This document shows positions 1 to 8,383 of a stretch of DNA of 64,000 nucleotides, in pieces. The notes under the pieces were generated by a model. The model saw only the letters and a list, made by a program, of their open reading frames with translations. It was not told the origin of the DNA and ran no database searches. Position numbers and translations under genes: made by a program. Source of the stretch: Rapidithrix thailandica (lineage in GTDB: Bacteria > Bacteroidota > Bacteroidia > Cytophagales > Flammeovirgaceae); contig NZ_JBDKWZ010000008.1 of the NCBI RefSeq assembly GCF_039710355.1, positions 1-64,000 on the forward strand, given 5' to 3'. Numbering within the stretch: position 1 is the stretch's first letter; every line of letters starts with the position of its first letter.

Positions 1-70
1 AACCTTTATCAATTATCGCTCTAAGCTCGGATACTTCTTCTTGCAGTAATTTGACCCTGTACCTTTTCAT
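1..70 (-). CDS. IS630-type transposase, 5' end only (cut by window edge)
   Basis: Reading leftward from an ATG at 70-68 gives 23 codons beginning MKRYRVKLLQEEV and continuing to the window edge without a stop. The Lys/Arg-rich start followed by L-x-E-E and an Ile-Ile-Asp-Lys-Gly segment resembles the N-terminal helix-turn-helix part of IS630-family transposases. It lies divergently from the IS3 remnant on its right, so this edge is a transposon graveyard. Only about 23 residues are visible, so the family call is tentative and whether the gene is intact is unknown. Confidence 0.4.
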   Translation of the reverse strand, partial: MKRYRVKLLQEEVSELRAIIDKG

Positions 71-148
71 CTTTTTTCTAAAGGTACTGAATTATTACGT
101 TATTTTAAATTTTACTTAACACTGGTGAGTTTAGATACCTAAATTTAC

Positions 149-419
149 ATGAAGAAAATTCATATCAGCTTTTAAGACCAAGGTAGTTTTGGAGGTCTTA
201 AAAGAGAGGCAAAGTCTGGTCGAACTCGCTCAGAAGTATGAAGTACAACCCACTCAAATCAGCGCCTAGAAACGCGAGTTCTTGGAGGGTGCGTCAGCGG
301 TTTTTGAAAAAGGAAAAAAGAGTAAAAAAAGTGAGTCCGAACAGGAGAAAGACCATCTTTTAAAAACAATTGGTCAGCTCAAAATCGAAGTAGATTTTTT
401 AAAGGACGCCTTACGCTAA
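149..419 (+). pseudogene. IS3-family transposase OrfA, degenerate
   Basis: From about base 170 one frame reads FKTKVVLEVLKERQSLVELA, then KYEVQPTQISA, a TAG stop at 267-269 where the family has Trp, and on through a Lys/Glu-rich leucine-zipper-like stretch ending at TAA 417-419. This is the helix-turn-helix plus coiled-coil OrfA of IS3 elements. The plausible ATG at 149 is out of frame with the rest, so at least one single-base indel is present as well. OrfA normally binds the element ends and is joined to OrfB by programmed frameshifting; with an internal stop and a frameshift this copy is inactive. Confidence 0.75.
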
Positions 420-420
420 C

Positions 421-1137
421 GTCCCTCGTAGAACAAGGATATGCAAGGGTTATTCCCATTTGAGCATAGTATTATTAATACGATCTTTTAGGTATATGCA
501 TAGGTGAACTGTATTATCAGCTCAAAGGAAAGAGTGAACTCAATTTAGCACTTATGCGAGAGATGGACGAACATTACTTAGATCATCCTTTTAAAGGGGC
601 TAAACGAATGTAGGTTTGGTTGACCAAGGATAGGGTATCAAGTCAGTAGGAATCGCGTAGAACACTTCTATTACTAAGTAATGGGCCTGCAGCGATCATG
701 CCTGGCCGACATACTTCAAGACGCTGTAAAAGCCATCTCGTTTATCCCTACTTGTTGCGTAACCTTCCGCTGAATCGTCCCAATCAAGTCCGGGCAACTG
801 ACATCACTTATATTCCAATGGAAAAAGGATATATATATTTGGTGGCCATCTTTGACTTGTACAGCAGGTTGGTTGTTAACCGGAGTGTCTCAAACAGTAT
901 GGATGCGCGAACCTTAGAAGAAGCCATGGAGACACATGGCAAACCCGAAATGATTAATACGGGCCAAGGAAGTCAATTTACCATAGAAGAGTTCAGTTCC
1001 TATGTGCTCAGTCAAGGTATTTGCTTGAGTATGGATGGAAAGGGAAGAGCCACCGACAATGCTTTTATCGAAAGACTTTGGAGAAACATTAAATACGAAA
1101 ACTCTATCTCAACCCACCAAAAGACGGGTTGGATTTA
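421..1137 (+). pseudogene. IS3-family transposase OrfB (rve integrase core), 5' part, degenerate and interrupted
   Basis: OrfB is the DDE catalytic subunit of IS3 elements. Traces start directly after OrfA (GICIGELYYQLKGKSELN around 490-545), with stops at TAG 610-612 and elsewhere, and become a clear rve core from 698 (PNQVRATDITYIPM, DNAFIERLWRNIKYE). The first catalytic Asp (TDITYI) and the Glu (FIERLW) are present, but the usual DQGSQF reads GQGSQF, so the second catalytic Asp is lost. The family QVWATD reads QVRATD. A one-base deletion near 1102 shifts the frame before the reading frame is broken at 1137/1138 by the ISAs1 insertion. The C-terminus resumes at 2365. It is clearly dead. Confidence 0.85.
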
Positions 1138-2353
1138 CAGTACAATCGGGTCATAATTTTAGGATTTTTTCCAGGAATAGCTATAGCTCATTTCATCCGG
1201 CAGCTTTTCTTTTGGCCCGTTGACTCATCTTGGGTGTATCGTCTAACTTAATGAGATTCAAGGCGACTTTACGGATCAAGGAAAAATTCTGATCGGCATA
1301 TCCCTTCCGAATACGGGACCGGTCTTCCCCAAAGTTCACATCCAGCACCCAATGCAATTGGTTTTCTATTTGCCAATGGCTCCAGATCAAATGGTTAAAG
1401 ATTTCGGCCGAGGCGACTTTACTGGAGATATATACCGGGTTCCCGGGGCTGTTTGCCGCTGATCAACTCCTATTGGAAGACTTTCACCCAGATCACCGAC
1501 CGCAGGTCCGACCAGTCAGCTGCCGTATCCAACAAGTTCAACTCCTACAAGACCGTACAACTTCGTTGTTGGATATGCCCATGATCTTTATGGTGCTGCT
1601 GGTGCCGGGAAGCGGGTTCCGTGTAGGTAAAATGGGCCTTTATCTCCTCCAACAAGGCTTTTTGATTGCCTTTGACGGCCAAAATATACTCGCCCTGTTG
1701 CTGGCGTACCTGTCGGGCAATGGCTTTTTGACAGCCCATGGCGTCAATGCTGACGATGGCACCTTTCAGATCCAACACGGTTAACAGAGGTGGGAATTGC
1801 CGTGATTTCATTGCTTTTACCGTCCACCTTGGCCTGTCTCAGCACCAGTTGATTGCGGGTAGCCCAGGCGCTGATCAGGTGCAGGGCCGTCTTTTTGTAG
1901 GTGTGGTCATGACTGTTACGCAAAGTCTTCCCGTCCAGGGCGATCAACTCCCCTTCGCTCATGTCACATACTTCTGCGATCCAATGGAGAAAACAGCGGC
2001 CAAAGGCCTCGGGGGCCAGCCGACTGTAGAAATCCCCCAAGGTATCGTGCGAGGGAATGCGGTCCTGAGGACAAGGCACGTATTGTTTGAGCCAGGTGAG
2101 TTTGTGTTTACCGAATTCTTCGATGTCTACAAAAGTTTCCGCCCCGGTCATCACCGCTGCAATGGTTAAAAACACCAAGGTTTGTAAAGGATATACTTGG
2201 GATTTCTCACTGCGAGGGTCGCTCAAAATCTTCAAATACCGATAAAGGATTCATCTTTTTTAGGCTTGAAAAGCCGCTTTTTTACCTTATTTCCAAGTAT
2301 TTTAGAAAATTACTACTCCCAATAACGAAATATGATATCACCCGATTGCCCTG
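1138..2353. mobile_element. ISAs1-family insertion sequence (degenerate) inserted into the IS3 element
   Basis: The ends can be read directly. The left end 1138-1155 (cagtacaatcgggtcata) and the reverse complement of the right end 2336-2353 (cagggcaatcgggtgata) match at 15 of 18 positions, as terminal inverted repeats. The flanks carry a direct repeat, ggttggattta, at 1127-1137 and 2354-2364, that is the target-site duplication (10-11 bp; ISAs1 elements usually make 8-10). Removing the 1216-bp element plus one repeat rejoins the IS3 OrfB reading frame (GLDLYRSVNDYF...). The single gene inside runs on the minus strand and is itself broken. Confidence 0.85.
1193..2254 (-). pseudogene. ISAs1-family transposase (H-repeat-associated type), multiply broken
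   Basis: Three minus-strand pieces together cover a nearly full ISAs1 DDE transposase of about 354 codons. The N-terminal part (2235-1744) has the DPR...YPLQTLVFL domain and LIALDGKTLRNS with the first catalytic Asp. The middle part has IVSIDAMGCQKAIARQV and YILAVKGNQ. The C-terminal part has SHWQIENQLHWVLDVNFGED and ALNLIK. The pieces are joined by frameshifts (near 2236, 1790 and 1420) and contain at least two in-frame TAG stops after RSCTVL and VKVFQ. The original start was probably the ATG at 2254-2252. It cannot make active transposase. Confidence 0.9.
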
Positions 2354-2364
2354 GGTTGGATTTA

Positions 2365-2466
2365 TACCGATCAGTGAATGATTATTTTATCTATTACAAC
2401 AATGAAAGAAGACACCAAGTGAACGATTACCAAAAGCCGGCTAGCCGGTATCAAGCAGTTGCCTGA
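2365..2466 (+). pseudogene. IS3-family OrfB, 3' end, separated from its 5' part by ISAs1
   Basis: The frame YRSVNDYFIYYNNERRHQ followed by VNDYQKPASRYQAVA and TGA (2464-2466) is the typical C-terminal tail of IS3 OrfB (Y-N-x-x-R-x-H-Q-x-x-x-Y-x-x-P). It joins the frame that ends at 1137 once the ISAs1 element and its target duplication are removed. The stretch after it (2467-2560) probably holds the right end of the IS3 element, but I could not find a convincing partner terminal repeat on the left. Confidence 0.8.
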
Positions 2467-2601
2467 TAATTATAGTAACTTTGAATAAATGCTGTCCTAT
2501 GGGTTGGGGGATCTACAATTATAGTTTTAAGTGAAATTATTTTTTCCATTAAATAAAATTACCTGAATGTTTTTTTATGCCGCTTTCCTCAAAATTCTTA
2601 C

Positions 2602-2609
2602 TACCTTTG
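2602..2609 (+). promoter_or_regulatory. Bacteroidota-type -7 element (TACCTTTG) upstream of the WecA-like gene
   Basis: TACCTTTG fits the TAnnTTTG consensus of the Bacteroidota housekeeping sigma factor and lies 28 bp before the ATG at 2638. No clear TTTG -33 box is seen at the expected spacing; TTTATG at 2574-2579 is the nearest candidate. Confidence 0.5.
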
Positions 2610-2637
2610 CCGTGCTTTTTCTGAGAAGAGAATCGTC

Positions 2638-3729
2638 ATGACTGTAATTTTTTCAACATTTTTTACGGGATTTGTGGTGTGTGTACTGTTAATCCCGATT
2701 ATCATATCATTTTTTACAAAGAAGAAAATCTTTGATGAGCCGGGAAAGCGGAAGATCCATAAAGGGGTGAAACCTTCTCTTGGGGGAATTGCCATTTTTC
2801 TGGGTTTGTTCGTTGCAAACCTCATCTGGATGCCTATTTCGGATTTGGCTGAATATAAATATTTGTTCGGCTCTCTGTTCATCATGTTTCTGATTGGGGT
2901 CCGGGATGATCTTTATCCTCTTCGGCCGGCTCACAAACTGATCGGGCAAATATTGGCGGCTAGTATTGTCATTACATTAAACGGAGTCAGTTTTAATTCA
3001 CTGTATGGGTTGTTGGGAGTGTATGAACTCCCCATGCTGTTGGGCTATGCCATCTCGCTGTTCACATTTGTGGTAGTGACGAATTCCTTTAACCTGATCG
3101 ATGGTATAGATGGCTTGGCAGGTTCTATATCACTTTTAGCCTTGTCGAGTTTTGGCATTTGGTTTTATTTAATAGATGAACAGGTCATCAGTATTTTGAT
3201 TTTCAGTTTTGCGGGAGCGATTCTAGGCTTTTTGTATTTTAATTGGGCTCCTTCCAAGATTTTTATGGGAGATACGGGAGCGCTGCTCATTGGCTTTTTT
3301 CTTTCAGTCTGTACAATTTTCTTTATAGATTATAATTTTAATTTGCCAACAGGCAATCCTTATAAATTCACTGCAGGTATCGCTACGGCAATTTGTGTGA
3401 TTATTATGCCCTTGTTTGATACCCTCCGGATTTTTATCTCGAGAATTATACGAAAAAGATCTCCCTTTTCACCGGATAAAAATCATATTCATCATATCCT
3501 CATGCGTTTCGGCTTTGGCCATAGGGAAACGGTTTTTATTTTGGGCTTTGTAAACCTGGTTTTTATTTTTATTGCAATTTTATTAGGGCGGACATTGAAT
3601 GACCATGTTCTGATTCCTATTGTGATTGCGGTGACGGTTGTGTTTAGTTTGCTTCTTGATTTTTTCATCATGAAAAAATATTACTTAACCAGAAAAAAAG
3701 AAGCCGAAAGTCAACAAGAAGTAATCTGA
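2638..3729 (+). CDS. WecA/TagO-type undecaprenyl-phosphate HexNAc-1-phosphate transferase
   Basis: Integral membrane enzyme of the MraY/WecA family, which moves a HexNAc-1-phosphate from its UDP sugar onto undecaprenyl phosphate and so starts surface glycan synthesis at the inner membrane. The 363-residue protein has about ten hydrophobic segments and all family marks: the cytoplasmic Asp pair in VRDD (90-91), NLIDGIDG (152-159), the KIFMGDTG motif (D212), and the basic His loop DKNHIHH (280-286). WecA/TagO enzymes have this His loop and lack MraY-specific peptide-binding features, so WecA/TagO is preferred. It stands alone behind transposon debris, with its own promoter. The exact sugar cannot be told from sequence. 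Confidence 0.9.
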   Translation: MTVIFSTFFTGFVVCVLLIPIIISFFTKKKIFDEPGKRKIHKGVKPSLGGIAIFLGLFVANLIWMPISDLAEYKYLFGSLFIMFLIGVRDDLYPLRPAHKLIGQILAASIVITLNGVSFNSLYGLLGVYELPMLLGYAISLFTFVVVTNSFNLIDGIDGLAGSISLLALSSFGIWFYLIDEQVISILIFSFAGAILGFLYFNWAPSKIFMGDTGALLIGFFLSVCTIFFIDYNFNLPTGNPYKFTAGIATAICVIIMPLFDTLRIFISRIIRKRSPFSPDKNHIHHILMRFGFGHRETVFILGFVNLVFIFIAILLGRTLNDHVLIPIVIAVTVVFSLLLDFFIMKKYYLTRKKEAESQQEVI

Positions 3730-4134
3730 TTGGATGAGAGAGTAGAATAGTCGGAACAAGACGCAAAATTTACTTTCAATAAACTATTTGGAACAATAAC
3801 CTGTAACGTTAAAGCCATCCCAAACATGGAAAAAATAATGGAGTGCCACATTGCTGCCAAATGAGATAAAATCTTATTTGCTCGCAGGTTAAGCCTTTTC
3901 ACAAGCCTGTTTTATTTCATGATAACTTTGGTGTATATGAAGCATTCTTCCTACCCTTGGGGAGAATAAAAGACCATGTAAACCTGCCTGATAAAAACAA
4001 TACACTCAAAAAGCCTTTTATTATAGTATCCGCTCACACGTTAGAGAATATTTAAAACTCAGTGAGTGGGCAGCCCCTTTGACGGTGAAAATTTTCAGTT
4101 TAGGGTTCTCAAAAGATCATTTTTGTGGCTCAAC

Positions 4135-4164
4135 ACTTGATGGTTCGACACTCGATGGTTCGAC
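4135..4164. repeat. Tandem 15-bp direct repeat (2 copies)
   Basis: The unit act(t/c)gatggttcgac occurs twice head to tail (4135-4149 and 4150-4164), with a single T/C difference, followed by a partial third unit (ttttgaagcatcg is diverged). In one plus-strand frame it would encode a TLDGS pentapeptide repeat, but that frame has no other support as a gene. Confidence 0.7.
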
Positions 4165-4207
4165 TTTTGAAGCATCGTGGAACTATTTGACCGAAAGACA
4201 CCCTGGT

Positions 4208-4238
4208 GGCCGGCATTCCGGTGGCCGGAATGCCGGCC
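4208..4238. repeat. Perfect GC-rich hairpin (14-bp stem, 3-nt loop)
   Basis: The arm ggccggcattccgg (4208-4221) is followed by loop tgg and its exact complement (4225-4238). It is much more GC-rich than its surroundings and has no U-tract, so it does not look like a simple terminator. REP-like palindromes have this form. Only this copy was noticed in the window. Confidence 0.75.
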
Positions 4239-4404
4239 CACTCCAAATGATGTACAGGAGTTCCTGAATCGGGAATTTTCAGTCCATAAGATGAAATTTA
4301 ACTATCCTCTTAGTAATTTAAGACACAAAAAACTCCTTTGTGCTTTTCTTCTGTACAAATATTTATTTATCTTATCTTGTACCAAACAATAAAACCCTAC
4401 GACA

Positions 4405-5337
4405 TTGAAGCTACTATTTGTGGTAAACCCAATATCTGGGGATAATGATAAGAAGGGATTTCTTGACTCCTTGGAGGGGTTTGCTTATCGTTACATATTT
4501 GAGTACGATTTGTTTCTGACTACTGGCAATCATGACAAAAAACAATTAAACCGCTTGGTAAACCGGGAAAAACCGGACATCGTAGTGGCAGTAGGAGGTG
4601 ACGGAACCGTATTATTAGTGGCTGAGGTTGTGATGCATACCAATATTCGATTGGGGATTATTCCTTATGGTTCGGCAAATGGGATGGCTGCTGAGCTCAA
4701 TATTCCGAATCATAAAGAAGAAGCGTTAAAGGTGTTATTACAAGGCAAATCAGTCGCCATAGATAACCTGAAAATCAATCAAACACACAACTGCATTCAT
4801 ATTGGCGATATCGGATTTAATGCCCGGATGGTAAAACGATTTGAAACCGACCGGATGCGTGGGTTTAAAGGATATGCAAAACAATTTTTTAAAGAATTTT
4901 CCTTGTCCAAAAAAATTAAAGTTGATATCCAAACCGAGAAAAAGCGCTACACCAAAAGTGCTCATATGATTGCTTTTGCCAATGCACGAAGGTATGGAAC
5001 CAAAGCCTTGTTGAACCCGATAGGAAAGTTGGACGATGGGTACTTCGAGCTTTGTATCTTAAAAGATTTGTCTGTAAGAGTGTTGTTTTTGATTCTGCTT
5101 AGTTGGTTTACAGGCTCAATGTATAAAACACGTTTTGCTGAGATCATCCGCTGTAAGAAAGCCCGTATTCAATTGCATAAAAACAAACGAATGACCGTGC
5201 AGGTAGATGGAGAAGTAATTGGCGACAAAAATACGATAAGTATTGATGTAGAGCCTAGCTGTTTGCATGTGATGGTGCCTAAAGAACCTTCCGGGAAGTT
5301 TTTAGACCTATTGGTCGCGGAGGTGGAGTACGAATGA
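4405..5337 (+). CDS. Diacylglycerol kinase-family lipid kinase (LCB5/YegS type)
   Basis: Cytosolic or membrane-peripheral lipid kinase of the DAGK catalytic domain family, which phosphorylates diacylglycerol, sphingoid bases or similar lipids using ATP. The 310-residue protein shows the nucleotide-binding motifs in order: VVNPISG (6-12), VGGDGT (63-68) and PYGSANGMA (87-95), where many relatives have GTGND. The C-terminal beta-rich half ends in the QVDGE motif typical of the family. The start is TTG at 4405; there is no better ATG before VVNP. No operon partners. Since the window also encodes a serine-palmitoyltransferase-like enzyme, a sphingoid-base substrate is conceivable, but that is inference. 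Confidence 0.88.
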   Translation: MKLLFVVNPISGDNDKKGFLDSLEGFAYRYIFEYDLFLTTGNHDKKQLNRLVNREKPDIVVAVGGDGTVLLVAEVVMHTNIRLGIIPYGSANGMAAELNIPNHKEEALKVLLQGKSVAIDNLKINQTHNCIHIGDIGFNARMVKRFETDRMRGFKGYAKQFFKEFSLSKKIKVDIQTEKKRYTKSAHMIAFANARRYGTKALLNPIGKLDDGYFELCILKDLSVRVLFLILLSWFTGSMYKTRFAEIIRCKKARIQLHKNKRMTVQVDGEVIGDKNTISIDVEPSCLHVMVPKEPSGKFLDLLVAEVEYE

Positions 5338-6062
5338 TTAGAGCCATATAAAAAGCTGTTAAGCTGGGTAGTGAGTCAAAATTTTTCCTGCGGTTTAAGG
5401 CGAAGTTTAGTGATATTTGAATATTAAATTTACAAAAGTCAATATAAAATTTGGTCAAAATGCGTTATTTCGTGAAATAACCATCTTTTCGGGCTCTGTT
5501 TCAATATTTGTGGTACAGGTTTGCGCACACAGAAAAGTTGCAGTGGCTCCAAATGTACCTGAAGAGAATACGTACTTTATCAAAAAAACACTTTATTAGG
5601 TGTGATTTGGATATTAAAGTGGTTTACACGTATAGTTTTTGACCGAAGATGGAATCAAAATCGGCTCATCAAGGCGCTTATTTAAAAGAATAGTCAAAGC
5701 TATTGTTGCAAAAAGTAAGACAGAGGAGGCGTTTTTGAAACATTTTTCAGGAAAAAGAAAAAGGTTAATTCACTGATCCGGTATATATGGGTATTTATTA
5801 TTGAAGTATGTGTTTTCTTCCTCCAAATCGAGTGAAAATGGGGAAATCTCCGGGCAATCCATGGAAATTGAGAATCTCAAAGAGGATTATTTGTTTCATT
5901 ATCTTGGTTCATTTAACTTGAAGGCTAGTTTAAGGCCTGTAAGAAAAACAAGTCATGATAGCAATCCCATGCAAAAAAGATAGGTTAGAAGAGAATAGAT
6001 CAATTGTGAAATAAGTAACTGGGAGGCAAAGCAATTTTTAATTTACTAAACAGCAGTTTAAA
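5338..6062. other. Long spacer without recognisable gene
   Basis: About 725 bases, AT-rich. Short open frames at 5417-5599 and 5801-5983 (60 codons each) lack family motifs, convincing starts or codon bias like the neighbours, so I do not call them. The distal end should carry the promoter of the Sel1-repeat gene. No tRNA, hairpin terminator or obvious repeat was seen. Confidence 0.5.
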
Positions 6063-8075
6063 ATGAGTAAACATATAGCATTCATCCTTTGGGTATTGTT
6101 GTTAGGGAATCAGGCTGCAATTGGACAAACGGATGACCTTAATGTACTCAAAGCCAAGGCTAAAGCCAATGACCCTGCAGCGCTTTACCAGCTAGGAAAG
6201 GCCTATGAAGAAGGGAAAGTGGTAAAGTTGAATATCAAAAAAGCCTTAAAGTATTATAAAGATGCTTCGGATTTAGGATATGATTCGGCGTATCTGGCCT
6301 TAGGTAATTTATATGAGCAAGGACAAACAGGAGCGCAAGATTATTATCAGGCTTACCTCAATTATAAAAAAGCTGCTGACCAGAATAATGCGGAAGGGAA
6401 GTTTCACTTGGCCCGTCTTTATGAACAAGGAAAGGGTATTAACAAAAATTTGAACGAAGCCGTAAGGCTCTATTTGGAAGCATTAAAACAAGGGTATTTG
6501 ATGGCAAAAGAGCATTTGGACTTGTTGCCTGTAGATCAATATGCCAATAAGAACAGTGCGGCTTATGCTTTTTATAAAGCGGAAAAAGGAAATGCCGCCG
6601 ATGAATACTCCCTGGGAGTGAAATATGAAAAAGGACAGGGGGTCCCTAAGGATTTACAGAAAGCATTTGACTTTTATAAAAAAGCCGCGGATAAAAATAA
6701 CCCGAAAGCGCAAGTGGCCTTAGGAAGAATGTATACACAAGGCATTCATGTAAGGCAGAATGTACGGCAAGGAGTCCTTTATTATTTGAAAGCTGCAAAT
6801 CAACAAGAAGAGGATGCGATAACGGAATTGAAGAAATACGATCTCCGCTCATTGGTAGAACCGGATAATCTGGACTATCTGACGTATAAAGGGAATCAAG
6901 GGAATCCTATTAGTTTGTACCGCTTGTTTCAAGTCTATTACAATGGCATCGGAGTGCAATCGGATTATACACAGGCATTGATGTATTGCCAACAAGCCGC
7001 GGTAAAGGATTATATACCCGCAATCTTATCTTTGGGCAATGTGTATGAAAAAGGTAATACGTTTATAGCGCCTGATCTGCGTAAGTCTTTTCAATGGTAT
7101 AAACGGGCTGCGTATCTCGGAAATGATTCCGCTCAATTTGTCATTGGAGAAATGCATGCACTTGGAAAGGGGACCCAACAAAATATGGGTAGGGCAGTTC
7201 GTTGGTACCTCCGGGCTGCCAATGGGGGAATGGAACTGGCCAAGTTCAGGCTTTCGCAAATCAATATATTGCAATACATTGATAAAAATGACCTGGAATA
7301 TGTCAAATACCAAGCGGAGAAAGGCGATGCCCAAGCACAGTTGAAACTCTCAAAGTATTATTTGAACATTGGCAGTAGCGAAACACTCTTGTGGCTTCGA
7401 AGAGCTGCCGATGCAGGAATCGCAGAGGCTCAACGCTTACTCGGAGAGGTTTATCTTTTAGGAAAAGCGAATTATGGTACTATCTACCCGGAAGCCTATA
7501 AATGGTTTTCGATGGCAGCTAAAGCCAATGATTTGGAAGCAATAAAGTGGCTGGCCTATATGTATAGCAACCAACTGGCCGGCGGGGACAGCATCAATCA
7601 CAATCAAGCCGCTCTGGACCGGGTACAACAATATTTGATGCTTGCTCAACAAAACAATATTTCTCCGGATCCAGATGTCTTTTTGACGATGGGAAAAGCC
7701 TATTCTGCAACACAAGATACCACCGAAGCATTGAATGCGTATACGGAATACATTAACCGGTATCAGGATAACCAGGAAAAACCGGAACAGTTAATTACCG
7801 CTTTTACTAAACGGGCGGGGATTTTTGCCGAACTGAACAAAGACCAAAGCGGCCTGACCGATCTGGAAGCTGCCCTGATGCTGATTGAATCGTACAAAAC
7901 GGATGATATTATTCAATCCAAATACAACTCTTTACGGGGGGAGGTGTACTATCAACAAGGGCAAATTATCTTTAAACAAGGCAATACGCTCAAAGCCTGT
8001 AACCTCTTCCAACAAGCAAAAAAAATGGGTGTGCAGATCGAACAACGTTATCTCCAAACTTGCTTGGGGAATTAA
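6063..8075 (+). CDS. Exported Sel1-like (SLR) tetratricopeptide-repeat protein
   Basis: 670 residues, with a Sec signal peptide (about residues 1-21, ending AAIGQ) and then many Sel1-like repeats of about 36 residues, recognisable by A-x-x-x-LG-x-x-Y-x-x-G and A-x-x-x-Y/W-Y/F-x-x-A-A (for example QLGKAYEEGK, ALGNLYEQGQ, SLGVKYEKGQ, VIGEMHALGKG, LLGEVYLLGK). The last 130 residues are more TPR-like. Such repeats form alpha-solenoid scaffolds for protein contacts, here on the periplasmic or outer side. No enzyme motif is present. The gene stands alone. Function unknown beyond scaffold. Confidence 0.9.
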   Translation: MSKHIAFILWVLLLGNQAAIGQTDDLNVLKAKAKANDPAALYQLGKAYEEGKVVKLNIKKALKYYKDASDLGYDSAYLALGNLYEQGQTGAQDYYQAYLNYKKAADQNNAEGKFHLARLYEQGKGINKNLNEAVRLYLEALKQGYLMAKEHLDLLPVDQYANKNSAAYAFYKAEKGNAADEYSLGVKYEKGQGVPKDLQKAFDFYKKAADKNNPKAQVALGRMYTQGIHVRQNVRQGVLYYLKAANQQEEDAITELKKYDLRSLVEPDNLDYLTYKGNQGNPISLYRLFQVYYNGIGVQSDYTQALMYCQQAAVKDYIPAILSLGNVYEKGNTFIAPDLRKSFQWYKRAAYLGNDSAQFVIGEMHALGKGTQQNMGRAVRWYLRAANGGMELAKFRLSQINILQYIDKNDLEYVKYQAEKGDAQAQLKLSKYYLNIGSSETLLWLRRAADAGIAEAQRLLGEVYLLGKANYGTIYPEAYKWFSMAAKANDLEAIKWLAYMYSNQLAGGDSINHNQAALDRVQQYLMLAQQNNISPDPDVFLTMGKAYSATQDTTEALNAYTEYINRYQDNQEKPEQLITAFTKRAGIFAELNKDQSGLTDLEAALMLIESYKTDDIIQSKYNSLRGEVYYQQGQIIFKQGNTLKACNLFQQAKKMGVQIEQRYLQTCLGN

Positions 8076-8383
8076 ACTTTAGGAATCCGTAGATGATTGG
8101 CCCCAACCGTGTTTTTAGGCAAGGTAGGGGCCAAAGTGTATCTAAGGGAAATAAGTTTAAAGATTCCTTTCTTGAATAGAAGCACTTAGAAATGCAAATT
8201 TGTTAACTTTGTAAGAGGTACATTTTTCACCATACGCATATAAAGAAGCGTAAGTAAAATCAGATACAGGGAAAAGAAAGTTGCTGGGATTTGATGAGGG
8301 TCATCAATTATTGAAAAATTATACTCAGTAAGGTGTCATCTGATGAAAGACAGGTGCTCAAAAGCAATAATTTTTAGTTATCA
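8076..8383. other. Spacer: inverted repeat after the Sel1 gene and promoter region of the sigma-54 activator
   Basis: A perfect 8-bp inverted repeat, ttggcccc (8097-8104) and ggggccaa (8127-8134), follows the Sel1 stop but has no T-run after it. Further on, TAACTTTG (8204-8211) fits the Bacteroidota -7 promoter element, which would leave a leader of about 165 nt before the activator gene at 8384. No small gene seen. Confidence 0.5.

Larger units (their letters stand above)
3730..4404. other. Gene-poor spacer with small repeats
   Basis: No convincing gene. Short open frames here have no recognisable domain. The spacer contains a perfect 15-bp tandem duplication (4135-4164) and a very GC-rich perfect hairpin (4208-4238), listed separately. 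The last 80 bases are AT-rich and probably hold the promoter of the lipid kinase (tatcttgtac near 4373). Confidence 0.6.

Noticed and set aside
4141..4166. ggttcgac sequences resembling a tRNA T-loop
   Set aside because: No acceptor stem or anticodon arm can be formed around them; they belong to the 15-bp tandem repeat.
4079..4392. Two overlapping short frames with TLDGS repeats
   Set aside because: The repeats stem from the DNA tandem duplication and hairpin; no start signal or conserved domain.
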